Source of the DNA: Rhizobium albus
Lineage (GTDB): Bacteria > Pseudomonadota > Alphaproteobacteria > Rhizobiales > Rhizobiaceae
Assembly (NCBI GenBank): GCA_030160035.1
Contig: BSNO01000004.1
Coordinates: 310,001-374,000 of the forward strand
Length of the DNA stretch: 64,000 nt
Reading direction: 5' to 3'
In this document: positions 44,523 to 52,665 of the stretch, in pieces
Position numbering within the stretch: position 1 is the stretch's first letter
How the letters are laid out: every line of letters starts with the position of its first letter
Position numbers and translations under genes: made by a program
Notes under the pieces: generated by a model
Database searches by the model: none
What the model saw: the letters and a program-made list of their open reading frames with translations, nothing else
Told to the model about the DNA's origin: nothing

Positions 44523-45683
44523 ATGGCGGGAGCAATTCACATACTGAAAGATACGCAGCTGCGAGCGGTCAGCTTGAAAGCCGGCCGATTGTCCGACGGT
44601 GGTGGCCTCTACTTGTCCGTCTCTGCGACTGGCAGCAAATCGTGGGTATTCATGTGGACGCGTGAGCGGAGACGTAGAGAGATGGGGCTTGGCTCCTATC
44701 CGACCGTCTCGCTCGCTGCAGCGCGGAAAAAGGCGGCTGACCTGAGGTTAGAGGTTGCCGAGGGGCGCGATCCACTGGCGACACGAGCTCAGGAACGTGA
44801 GCCCACATTCGGCGAGTGCGCCGACCTTTATTTAGCTTCAATGGAAAACGCTTGGCGAAACGAAAAGCATCGCGCGCAATGGCGGATGACCCTCAGCGTC
44901 TATTGTGCGTCAATTCGAGGCTTGAAGATTTCCGATATCGATACGGCGGCCGTACTAGATGTGCTTCAACCGATTTGGAGCACAAGGGCCGAAACAGCGT
45001 CCAGAGTTCGCGGCCGCATCGAGCGGATACTCGATTTTGCAAAAGTCAAAGGTTGGAGAACGGGAGAAAACCCTGCGCTTTGGCGCGGACATCTGAAAAA
45101 CGCCCTTCCGCCGCGGCAGCGCCTCACTCGTGGTCATCACGCGGCCATGCCTTACGAGCATCTGCCTGCATTCATTCGCCGGCTTCCATCTCAAGCCGCT
45201 ATCAGCGCAAGAGCACTGGAGTTTCTCATCCTTACAGCCGCGCGATCTGGCGAAGTGCTTGGTGCCAAGTGGGATGAAATAGATCTTGAAAAAGGCATCT
45301 GGACCATACCGGCGCAACGCATGAAGGCTGGGAGGATACATCGTGTGCCTCTAGTACATCGCGCGCACTCGCTCCTCATCGAAATGTCATCGGTCCGGCT
45401 GTCCGATTATGTGTTCCCGGGGCAAAAAGCAGGTCGGCCCCTTTCTGAGACAGCAATGCCAAACCTGATGAAGCGGATGAAAGTGGCGGACTATACCGTC
45501 CATGGCTTTCGCTCTTGCTTCCGTGACTGGGCTGGCGATCAAACGAGCTTCTCGCGCGAGGTGGCCGAAGCTGCACTGGCACATAGTGTGGGTGACGCAA
45601 CAGAACGCGCCTATCGCCGAGCGGACGCTCTTGAAAAAAGACGTGCTTTGATGGAAGCATGGTCCGTCTACTGCTGTTCATAA
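44523..45683 (+). CDS. Tyrosine-type integrase, DUF4102/P4 family
   Basis: 386-aa site-specific recombinase. It has an N-terminal DUF4102 arm-binding domain (LSDGGGLYLSVSATGSKSW and LGSYPTVSLAAARKKA), a central SAM-like domain and a C-terminal catalytic domain with the full set R241, K268, H327-x-x-R330 (HGFRSCFRDWA), H354 and the nucleophile Y364 (ERAYRR). Its family inserts DNA at tRNA genes. It is the left-most gene of the island, read away from the chromosome border. Confidence 0.93.
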   Translation: MAGAIHILKDTQLRAVSLKAGRLSDGGGLYLSVSATGSKSWVFMWTRERRRREMGLGSYPTVSLAAARKKAADLRLEVAEGRDPLATRAQEREPTFGECADLYLASMENAWRNEKHRAQWRMTLSVYCASIRGLKISDIDTAAVLDVLQPIWSTRAETASRVRGRIERILDFAKVKGWRTGENPALWRGHLKNALPPRQRLTRGHHAAMPYEHLPAFIRRLPSQAAISARALEFLILTAARSGEVLGAKWDEIDLEKGIWTIPAQRMKAGRIHRVPLVHRAHSLLIEMSSVRLSDYVFPGQKAGRPLSETAMPNLMKRMKVADYTVHGFRSCFRDWAGDQTSFSREVAEAALAHSVGDATERAYRRADALEKRRALMEAWSVYCCS

Positions 45684-45782
45684 GCGGCCAGCTGCATACC
45701 ATCGACGTTCGTCTGGCCGGCCAAACGCAGCCTGAGGCTCCATAACGGAGGTAGCAATGAGAACCTAATTGGGAGCATTGCT

Positions 45783-46442
45783 ATGCACATATGCGAATCT
45801 GAGCTACTGGCCGTTCTTTCCAGATTCGGCTATTCATCCAATGACGACTATCACGATTGGACGTGGCAGGTTGAAAACGAACTCGCTACTTTGCTGAGTG
45901 CAAAAATTCCAGATTTTCTTGAGAACCAGTATCCGCAGCATCGTCCTGGCAGCGAACATTGGATCATGTTCGAGCGGATCGAGCTGAACACTATCCGTTA
46001 TGCTATGGACCAACGGATATCTTTCACCGATGTGGCGTGGAGAGATAAGACCCGATTGATCGCTGATGAGAGCGGCCTGCTCCTTCACTCGTACTCTCGG
46101 CCAGCACATCGCCCTAGCAGGCGAGATGCAGATAATCCTCGCTTCACATCGCAAAATAATTTGCATCGGCGGGATGAGCTTCGCCTGCTGTTGGATTTCA
46201 AACGCTTCTTTGAAAAGTCAGAGGGTTATGCGCTGAGCGATGCCGCGGCCATTGAGCTGATGCTGACCAAGCTGGAAGAAAGCTCCAAAAGAAGGTTGCA
46301 TGAGACTGATCCCTATCGGTTTGGCAACGAAGTGAAAAAGTTTCGCGACAAAGTCTCCGCTCAGCGCACCGCGGCGGGCATCCCAGCTACGCCGCCGCGT
46401 AAATTAGTTAAATCGAAAATAGTTCGTGGGGATGTACGCTGA
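45783..46442 (+). CDS. Hypothetical island protein
   Basis: 219 aa, not recognised. It has acidic and aromatic-rich stretches (DDYHDWTWQVENELATLL), a mostly helical central part and a basic C-terminal tail (PPRKLVKSKIVRGDVR), with no signal or membrane segment. Base composition is AT-richer than chromosomal genes. It lies between the integrase and the small HTH gene, where satellites often have regulatory or immunity genes; no function is assigned. Confidence 0.65.
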   Translation: MHICESELLAVLSRFGYSSNDDYHDWTWQVENELATLLSAKIPDFLENQYPQHRPGSEHWIMFERIELNTIRYAMDQRISFTDVAWRDKTRLIADESGLLLHSYSRPAHRPSRRDADNPRFTSQNNLHRRDELRLLLDFKRFFEKSEGYALSDAAAIELMLTKLEESSKRRLHETDPYRFGNEVKKFRDKVSAQRTAAGIPATPPRKLVKSKIVRGDVR

Positions 46443-46491
46443 AATAGCCGTGCGGTTTGCTGCAGTTCGTCAACAACCGATGGAGACAGCT

Positions 46492-46674
46492 ATGTCGGAA
46501 ATTCAGCGTGGCGCCTTGACCGTCAAAGAGTTCTGCCGCTGGGCGGGCATTGGCCGCAGCACTTTTTACAAGCATGTCGCGGAACATCGCCTCGTCGCGC
46601 GCAAGCTGGGTCGCAAGACCGTGGTCTTGCTCGCAGATGCGGAAGCATTCTTGAAAAATCTGCCCGCACGTTAG
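46492..46674 (+). CDS. Small AlpA/excisionase-like helix-turn-helix protein
   Basis: 60 aa: LTVKEFCRWAGIGRSTFYKHVAEHRLVARKLGRKTVVLLADAEAFLKNLP is the complete layout of a MerR-like excisionase/AlpA-type DNA-binding domain (helix-turn-helix plus a wing). The ATG at 46492 follows GGAGACAGCT; an ATG at 46480 is possible. Proteins of this type control integrase or replication genes in P4-like satellites. Confidence 0.8.
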   Translation: MSEIQRGALTVKEFCRWAGIGRSTFYKHVAEHRLVARKLGRKTVVLLADAEAFLKNLPAR

Positions 46675-46685
46675 GTTCGATCAGT

Positions 46686-46711
46686 CCCCGAGCTGGCCTT
46701 ACCGCTCGGGG
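46686..46711 (+). terminator. Possible terminator hairpin after the HTH gene
   Basis: CCCCGAG / CTCGGGG arms around a 12-nt loop, 12 bp after the stop codon. No T-run follows, so it may only be an RNA hairpin. Confidence 0.35.
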
Positions 46712-46829
46712 GAATTCGTATCTCTCCACAAGCAAGCTGATCCTGACGTCGCGCAATGGGCGCGCGTTTTGTTGTGCTTTCAAAAGCGCATCCGCAACAA
46801 TGTGGGATCGAAGAAGAGGACGCAAAGGC

Positions 46830-47012
46830 ATGAGCGAGCGCTTCCCGACCGACGACGAATTGCAGAGCGCCTGGGACGATTATCTCGAAGCCAAGGATCA
46901 TGCCCAGCGCACTCGGAACATCGAAGACGGCATCATCGCCGGAAAGCTTTGGGGCCGGTTCATGCGCATGTTTGAGCGTGGCTCATATGCAGCACAGACG
47001 GCGGCAACGTGA
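46830..47012 (+). CDS. Small hypothetical island protein
   Basis: 60-aa helical protein (MSERFPTDDELQSAWDDYLEAKDHAQRTRNIEDGIIAGKLWGRFMRMF) starting at ATG 46830. It is charged with no cysteines or membrane segment. Position, spacing before the replication gene and amphipathic pattern suggest a real small gene, but no family is recognised. Confidence 0.6.
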   Translation: MSERFPTDDELQSAWDDYLEAKDHAQRTRNIEDGIIAGKLWGRFMRMFERGSYAAQTAAT

Positions 47013-47061
47013 TCTTCGTAGAGCGTTTCAGCGGCAATCAATCGAAGAATCGAGGCACGGC

Positions 47062-47826
47062 ATGGCAAGCGGCGTTTTCGCGGTAGCACGGAATATCTTT
47101 GAGCACCCGCTGTTTGAAGACGAAGCCTTTACGCAGCGCGAGGCGTGGATCTGGTTGATCCGTGAGGCAGCATGGAAGGATCGCCGCGTGCGGGTAGGCC
47201 GCAAGGTGTGCGACCTTAAGCGTGGTCAGTTGGCAACCTCCATGCGGTTCATGGCTGACCGTTGGAAGTGGTCTGAAGCCAGGGTGAGACGCTTCATAAA
47301 CCGGCTGAAAAACGACGCAATGGTGGAGGTGGTTAGCGACGCACTTGCGACGCAGATAACTATCTGTAAATACGACATTTATCAGCGCGTCAGTCTTCCG
47401 AGCGACGCACTCAGCGACGCAGTAACCGACGAACCAGCGACGCAGCAGCGACGCGAACAAGAAGACAGGGAAAATAACTTAAATACAGGGAAAGAACCCC
47501 TTCGGGGGGCTGCGCCGGTGATGGGCGAAATCTCTGAAGCTGAAGTCTTCCGGTTCGGCAAAGCCATGCTGGGTAAATCAGCAGGCGGCGTGATCGCGAA
47601 CCTCAAGAAGGTTTGCGGGCATGACCTGCGCATGGCGGCTGACTACCTGCGCCAAGCCAGCGAGAAGGAAAACCCGATGGAATGGCTCCAGAAGGTTATC
47701 CGAGCATCGTCGCCTGAAGCCATGGCCTACCGGGGCGTGCCGGGTGTCGAGCAGTTCAGCGTCGAAACACCCGAAGATCGCCGCTGGAAAGCACAGGAAA
47801 AGCGCATCTATGCAGGTGTCCTGTGA
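47062..47826 (+). CDS. Phage O-like replication protein
   Basis: 254-aa protein with an N-terminal winged-helix region resembling phage replication initiators (TQREAWIWLIREAAWKDRRV, RGQLATSMRFMADRWKWSEARVRRFINRLKNDAMVEV, ATQITICKYDIYQ). The middle, about 130-165, is a low-complexity linker rich in S, D, Q and E. The start is set at ATG 47062, since the domain begins there; earlier in-frame codons add no conserved sequence. Its stop overlaps the GTG of the primase-helicase (GTGA), so the two are coupled and probably load and unwind the element's origin together. Confidence 0.72.
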   Translation: MASGVFAVARNIFEHPLFEDEAFTQREAWIWLIREAAWKDRRVRVGRKVCDLKRGQLATSMRFMADRWKWSEARVRRFINRLKNDAMVEVVSDALATQITICKYDIYQRVSLPSDALSDAVTDEPATQQRREQEDRENNLNTGKEPLRGAAPVMGEISEAEVFRFGKAMLGKSAGGVIANLKKVCGHDLRMAADYLRQASEKENPMEWLQKVIRASSPEAMAYRGVPGVEQFSVETPEDRRWKAQEKRIYAGVL

Positions 47827-49664
47827 GCGATATCAATACCATCAAGAGGCTCTTGGCGGACCGAGCCCAATCCGTTGCCGAAATGCTTTTGCCCGGTGGC
47901 CTCAAGGAAGGCACCGAGTGGAAAGCTGGGTCAGTCCGCGGCGAGAAGGGGCAGAGCCTCGGCGTTGCCCTCTCCGGTGCAAAGGCGGGTGTCTGGCAAG
48001 ACTTCGCGACCGGGGAGGGTGGCGACCTTCTGGATCTGTATGTGGCCTGCAAGGGTGGCTCTCTGGCTGAAGCGCTGGATTGGGCGCGCAGCTATCTGGG
48101 ACTTGAGCGTCCGCAGGCGTTCCGTGAGCCGCGTAAGGAATACGTTCGCCCCGCAAAGCCGAAGTGCACCAAGCCTATCGGCCCTGTTTTCAAGTACCTG
48201 ACGGACGAGCGGAAAATCCCGCAGTCAACCATTGACGCCTTCAAGGTGGGCGAAGACGGACGTTGGATGGTTTTTCCGTATGTGCGGGATGGCGAACTCG
48301 TGATGTGGAAGCGCGAGTGCATTGACCTAAACCAGAAGGACAAGAAGCAGATCAGCTCCAGCACGGATACCGAAGATTGCCTCTTCGGCTGGCAAATTGT
48401 CCCCAACAACGAACGAACCATTATCATCTGTGAAGGCGAAAAGGATGCCATGTCGTGGTTCACCTACGGCTATCCGGCGCTGTCTCTGCCTCGTGGCGGC
48501 GGCAAGGGCGCAAAGCAAAAGTGGATTGAGAACGAATTCGACCGGCTTGAGCGCTTCGAGAAGATCTACATTTCGACCGACATGGACAAGCCCGGCGATG
48601 AGGCTGCGGAAGAGATCATTTCCCGCCTTGGCCGTCACCGCTGCTATCGTGTGTCTCTGCCGCTCAAGGACGCGAACGCCTGCCTGATGGACGATCTACC
48701 CGTCAAGGCGATGCAGTACGCGCTGGATACGGCAAAGACGAGCGACCCTGAAGGGCTCCTTAGAGCCAGCGAATACACCGATAAGGTGATCCACCTGTTC
48801 TGGCCTGCCGAAGGCGAAGAGCCTGGCTATACGGTCCCGTATTCCAAGCTGCGCGGAAAGCTCCTGTTTCGTGCCGGTGAGCTGTCCCTGTGGAGCGGCG
48901 CATCGGGTTCGGGAAAGAGCCAAATTCTTTCCGATTGCATCCCGTTCTGGATCAACCAGGGAAGCCGCATCTGCCTTGCCAGCCTGGAGATGAAGGGCGA
49001 GCAATCCTTGCGCCGCATGTGCAAGCAGACGGGCGGCGTTGATCGGCCCACTGCGCAATTCATCAGTCAGTTGATCGGCTATCTGGACGACGGCCTGCTG
49101 CTTTACGAACGAGTGGGCAAGGCGGGCGTCGATGCCCTGCTTGAAGTCTTCGACTATGCCCGCGCCAAGTACGGCTGCGATCAATTCATCATCGACAGCC
49201 TGATGCGTCTCGGCATCGCCTCGGACGATTACACGGGGCAGGAAAAGGCCGTTTTCCGCATTGTCGACTGGACGATCAAGAACAACGTCCACGTCCATCT
49301 CGTGGCCCACTCTCGCAAGAGCGAACGCGGGCAGGGCGCCCCTGAGACCGAAGACGTAAAGGGCGCATCCGAGATCGGCTCTAACGCCTTCAACATCGTC
49401 ACGGTATGGCGCAACCGACAGCACGAAGACGCGATCAAGGTGGCTGAGAGCGATGAAATTCGTGCCGAACTGGAGAACAAGCCGGGCGTTGTGCTTAACG
49501 TTGCTAAGCAGCGAAACGGCGATTTCGAGGGCAAAGTCGGCCTCTGGTTCAACCAAGAAAACTACCAATACCACTCATCCGGCGACCGTCGCGAATGGCG
49601 CCGCAACTATCTCCTTAGCGAACGTGGTCAGGAAGCAGTAAGGCCGTCTCTACCAGATGATTAA
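47823..49664 (+). CDS. T7-type primase-helicase (TOPRIM plus DnaB-like)
   Basis: 613-aa bifunctional replication protein with a GTG start. The N-terminal primase-like region has GVWQDFATGEGGDLLDL. A TOPRIM domain follows, with E204 in ICEGEKD and the DxD pair D253/D255 (STDMDKPG). The helicase domain has Walker A SGASGSGKS at 358-366 and Walker B-like FIIDSLMRLG, then VHLVAHSRKSERG. No Cys4 zinc finger is seen at the start. It is the central replication protein of satellite elements, driving autonomous copying from a nearby origin. It shares a 4-bp overlap with the O-like gene. Confidence 0.85.
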   Translation: MSDINTIKRLLADRAQSVAEMLLPGGLKEGTEWKAGSVRGEKGQSLGVALSGAKAGVWQDFATGEGGDLLDLYVACKGGSLAEALDWARSYLGLERPQAFREPRKEYVRPAKPKCTKPIGPVFKYLTDERKIPQSTIDAFKVGEDGRWMVFPYVRDGELVMWKRECIDLNQKDKKQISSSTDTEDCLFGWQIVPNNERTIIICEGEKDAMSWFTYGYPALSLPRGGGKGAKQKWIENEFDRLERFEKIYISTDMDKPGDEAAEEIISRLGRHRCYRVSLPLKDANACLMDDLPVKAMQYALDTAKTSDPEGLLRASEYTDKVIHLFWPAEGEEPGYTVPYSKLRGKLLFRAGELSLWSGASGSGKSQILSDCIPFWINQGSRICLASLEMKGEQSLRRMCKQTGGVDRPTAQFISQLIGYLDDGLLLYERVGKAGVDALLEVFDYARAKYGCDQFIIDSLMRLGIASDDYTGQEKAVFRIVDWTIKNNVHVHLVAHSRKSERGQGAPETEDVKGASEIGSNAFNIVTVWRNRQHEDAIKVAESDEIRAELENKPGVVLNVAKQRNGDFEGKVGLWFNQENYQYHSSGDRREWRRNYLLSERGQEAVRPSLPDD

Positions 49665-49697
49665 GCTTTCAGCAGGGGCGTCGAATTCATCCGACAC

Positions 49698-49734
49698 CAT
49701 GCATTGGCAATCTCGGCGAGATTGCCAATGCATG
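49698..49734. repeat. Perfect 17-bp-arm hairpin
   Basis: CATGCATTGGCAATCTC and its exact reverse complement around GGC. It is AT-balanced with no T-run, 33 bp after the primase-helicase stop. Both arms read as GCATTGGCAATCTC outward. Possible roles are a plasmid-like origin stem, a replication-protein site or a regulatory RNA hairpin. Confidence 0.7.
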
Positions 49735-49804
49735 TACCAGTCCCTGGGCGGCCCAGTCCACACGAAGGGTGTCCTTGCATCAATGGCGCATTTTTCGGGA
49801 ACTG

Positions 49805-50173
49805 TCAGCGATTTGACCTCATCGACTGAAGCCCTGCAATGAATAGCGGGCGATCCGGATGGTTGCTTGGACAAGCACGCAGGCAGTTATTCAGTGCTTT
49901 GTAAGTCGCCTCAGTACCTGTTGACGAGGCAATAGAAATCTCGATTGGATTACTTGTTCGACGGTTCACGTCTCTCATTGTCTTTTCATGACGCTCTTGC
50001 GCTTCATGAAGTGAGTTTAATGCGTGGTTAAGTGCGTTTGCGTGCCGACTTGGTGATTTGGCCCGGCTGCCCGGCAGAGCTTTTATGTCTGGAAAATCTT
50101 TTCGGACCAAGGGGTAACGCGACCCGCGGGCTTCGTCGTCATCTTCTGTTTTTGAAACCCATCCCATACCCAC
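49805..50173 (-). CDS. Uncertain hypothetical protein
   Basis: 122-aa minus-strand frame, charged and helical in the middle (LNHALNSLHEAQERHEKTMRDVNRR), without a recognisable domain. It lies between the hairpin and the iteron-like repeats. The opposite strand has no competing gene, which is the only support besides length. Confidence 0.35.
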   Translation of the reverse strand: MGMGWVSKTEDDDEARGSRYPLVRKDFPDIKALPGSRAKSPSRHANALNHALNSLHEAQERHEKTMRDVNRRTSNPIEISIASSTGTEATYKALNNCLRACPSNHPDRPLFIAGLQSMRSNR

Positions 50174-50252
50174 AGCAAATCACAAGCCGCTCATTCCAGC
50201 AAGCGGGTCACGTCGACGACCAAAGGAGAAGGCCGCTCTACTGCTGCTCCGA

Positions 50253-50322
50253 TACCACTCGATGACAAAAAAAGACCACTCCGTGGCTCAAAAAGACCAC
50301 TAATCGGGTATCTCGTACCACT
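50253..50322. repeat. Four ACCACT repeats at 21-bp intervals (iteron-like)
   Basis: ACCACT begins at 50254, 50275, 50296 and 50317, exactly two helical turns apart. The two central copies are extended to AAAAAGACCACT. The flanking 21-bp blocks do not carry the word. In a minus-strand open frame these give a heptad-like SG repeat, but that frame has no other coding character. The arrangement is that of iterons near a replication gene. Confidence 0.5.
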
Positions 50323-50568
50323 CAGTTGAGTTTTTTCACGCCTTTCGCGCGGCGTCAGGTCCGACTGGCTGTGCGGCGTCTTCCGCCACATTCCAACCGG
50401 CATGCCCATGCAAAAAAAGCTCATTATTTCACATGGTAGAGCAGCTGGCAGCACATCTGAACCGGATGACCCCCCCCTGGGACTAGTCGACCCTTCGTGT
50501 CACATTTACGCCCGCCAGTTCACGTCCGGTAGCTCCACCAAGGCACAGTGGAACTGCTGGAGGCAACC

Positions 50569-51234
50569 TCAAATGCGCTGGGGCCCGCTGTAACTCTGAA
50601 ACCGTCCATCTTTATCCTGATAGACGAACGCTCGCATCGAACGTTTGCCCACCACCATAAACGCGATCGCGTCATTGTCGGCGCCAAGCATACGCAGCCG
50701 TTCACCGTTGGGTCCGACGTGGGTCGCATCGCTTGCGGATGTTGGGTCTATGCCTTGCTGTTTCAGGAACAGCCTGTTGTGCGCAGCTACGGCAAAAGCG
50801 CGCGTTCGACCAGGTCGCCTTGTGAGACCAACGGCGGCACCTAGGCCAAAAAATATGCCGGCGATTATCACAGCGGTCATTCCTACGCGCTCGTAAACGT
50901 TGGAAGCATCGGCTCTGACGTCTAGAGCTAGCGCCAAACCGGGGATCAGCATGCAGGCGATGAAAACTGCCAACCAAGCCAACATCGTTCCGACTGAAGC
51001 CAATACAATGCTGAAGAGCAGCGTCCGGAGAAGCGTCTGCCAAAAGCCTCTGTCCTGGCCCTCGCAAAGAGTGCGCCCCGCGATAAAGGGAAGCGCGATG
51101 CCACCAGCCAGAGCAACCCCAGTGATCGCCACCCACCCATTCTTTTTTGACCAGATCCAAAGATCTCGTCCGGCGGAGGCTCCAAAGCCAAAAGTGGCCG
51201 CTTGAATGAGATGTCGTGTGACCGCAGGCTTCAT
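50569..51234 (-). CDS. Hypothetical membrane protein
   Basis: 221-aa protein with about four membrane segments (VAITGVALAGGIALPFIAG, TLLFSIVLASVGTMLAWLAVFIACMLIPGLALAL, MTAVIIAGIFFGLGAAVGL) and a C-terminal soluble tail. The ATG at 51234 overlaps the stop of the upstream gene by 4 bp, forming a two-gene unit. No family is recognised. Placement between replication genes and the restriction operon makes an accessory or defence role possible, but there is no direct sign of it. Confidence 0.7.
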   Translation of the reverse strand: MKPAVTRHLIQAATFGFGASAGRDLWIWSKKNGWVAITGVALAGGIALPFIAGRTLCEGQDRGFWQTLLRTLLFSIVLASVGTMLAWLAVFIACMLIPGLALALDVRADASNVYERVGMTAVIIAGIFFGLGAAVGLTRRPGRTRAFAVAAHNRLFLKQQGIDPTSASDATHVGPNGERLRMLGADNDAIAFMVVGKRSMRAFVYQDKDGRFQSYSGPQRI

Positions 51235-52397
51235 ACCGGCAAGCTCGGACGCGGGAAGAGGCCCACCGTGCTGCGCAGGATGCGGAATAGTATCCAGCCA
51301 CCCCAGGCAACCCAGCTCAGGACAGTTATCGCCGCGGAGATAACCAGCCACATCAGGTCGCCCAAGAGGATCGCCGTTTTGCCTAACAGTCGCAGAACGC
51401 CAGGCGTCCGAGCCTTGAAGCCATCAGCCACTCTTTGAAATCGGCGTAGATCTCGAACATCGTCGGAAAGAGCCACGACCTTCATGGCACCGCGTGCGCC
51501 AGCCGTGGTCGCAATTTTTCCGACCCCGGTCGTGATAGCTCCAATCTCTGCGACGCTTCCCGGACGGAAAACTGAAGACGCTGCTTTACGCGCAGCCGCA
51601 GCATCAATTGGTGACAACTTGGAAATGGCTCGGCCCCAAGCGTTCGGGTCCGTCCCTTGAGTTGCACCGCGTGGTAACGATCGAAGTATCTGGGTTAGCT
51701 CCGAGGTGGATGGACGCTTCATAAGCGAGCTAAGCCCGTTGCCGGACAGCACACGTCGTAAAGCCGCCTGATCAATGGCACCCGTAGCAGTTCGTGCAAA
51801 CTTTTGAAGAAAGCTGCCGGATGATCCGGCAACACGGACCGTGGCTTTCATTAGTGAAGCACCTACATCGACTGGTCCGGCTCCAGGTACAACCGTTGCC
51901 AGCCCGAACAGCGACAGTGCCAGGATCAGGCCATTGTAATCATTGCCCGTAAGAGCTGCGGTGCCCTCGCTTACGCTATCCCGAAGGTCGCCAAAAAGAA
52001 GGTAGTCAGACGTTATCGACCCCGCCAAAGCATAACCGTCAGAGGCATCTCCAGTAAAAAAGCCGTCGATGAATGATCCCGCGTTTCGGTAGGTTGCTCC
52101 GAGAATTGTCTCCTGGGTTTGGGCGACCAACTCGGCATCTAAATCGATATTTCGTGCAACTCCGATGTCGACAATTTGGGCGGCCTCTTCAACATCGCCC
52201 TCAAGTAGCGCTTGTTGGATTGCCGCTTCATAGGCTTCCGGAGAAAGACGGGTGAGGCGATATTCGGCAATCTGAATGGGGTCGGCCAATGTGAAGGCAA
52301 TTTTTGCCGCATCGTATGCAGGAGAAGCTAGAAATGCGGGTATAGATGCCGTCCATAGCGCCACCCCGATCACCCGGCCAACTTTCAATTGAATCAC
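51231..52397 (-). CDS. Hypothetical membrane-anchored protein
   Basis: 388 aa from GTG 52397 (a TTG at 52415 is an alternative; GGGGGC precedes the GTG closely). It has an N-terminal signal-anchor-like segment (VIGVALWTASIPAFLASPAY), a helical region, a FGDLRDSVSEG...GNDYNGLILALSLFGLATVVPGAGPVDVGASLMKATVRVAG block and C-terminal membrane segments (LLGDLMWLVISAAITVLSWVAWGGWILFRIL). The block resembles a widespread group of uncharacterised bacterial membrane proteins. It is coupled to the downstream gene. Confidence 0.7.
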   Translation of the reverse strand: MIQLKVGRVIGVALWTASIPAFLASPAYDAAKIAFTLADPIQIAEYRLTRLSPEAYEAAIQQALLEGDVEEAAQIVDIGVARNIDLDAELVAQTQETILGATYRNAGSFIDGFFTGDASDGYALAGSITSDYLLFGDLRDSVSEGTAALTGNDYNGLILALSLFGLATVVPGAGPVDVGASLMKATVRVAGSSGSFLQKFARTATGAIDQAALRRVLSGNGLSSLMKRPSTSELTQILRSLPRGATQGTDPNAWGRAISKLSPIDAAAARKAASSVFRPGSVAEIGAITTGVGKIATTAGARGAMKVVALSDDVRDLRRFQRVADGFKARTPGVLRLLGKTAILLGDLMWLVISAAITVLSWVAWGGWILFRILRSTVGLFPRPSLPV

Positions 52398-52665
52398 GCC
52401 CCCGCGACAACCCAATCCACTATTAGCGGAAATCGGATCGCAGGGAAGTGGATAGATTGGGGTTGCTAAGGCCGACGCCCTGGGCGCGGCGCTTATGATT
52501 TAAGCACGCCTTTGCGTTTATTGAATTCCTAAATGGGTCACCGAGCCGTCGCTTCACTTGGCGGAACCAATCTGCGGAGCGTCTCAGCATTGCTCAAGTC
52601 GCGGGACTTGTTCCAGTAGGCGCTCTCGTTGAAATCAGGGTCAGTCACGCGCTGCAGTTGCGCAT

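Larger units (their letters stand above)
49665..50568. other. Weakly coding replication-origin-like region
   Basis: About 900 bp with no strong gene. It contains a perfect 17-bp-arm hairpin (49698-49734), an uncertain minus-strand frame (49805-50173) and four ACCACT words at exact 21-bp intervals (50254-50322), the second and third preceded by A-runs. Together these look more like a replication origin or control region than coding DNA. Confidence 0.5.

Noticed and set aside
45685-45719. CGGCCAG / CTGGCCG inverted repeat after the integrase as a terminator
   Set aside because: The loop is 21 nt and no T-run follows, so it is too weak to call.
50191-50454. 87-codon minus-strand frame across the ACCACT repeats
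   Set aside because: It contains only an SG-type heptad repeat produced by the 21-bp DNA period and lacks a ribosome-binding site or known domain; the DNA repeat is a better explanation.
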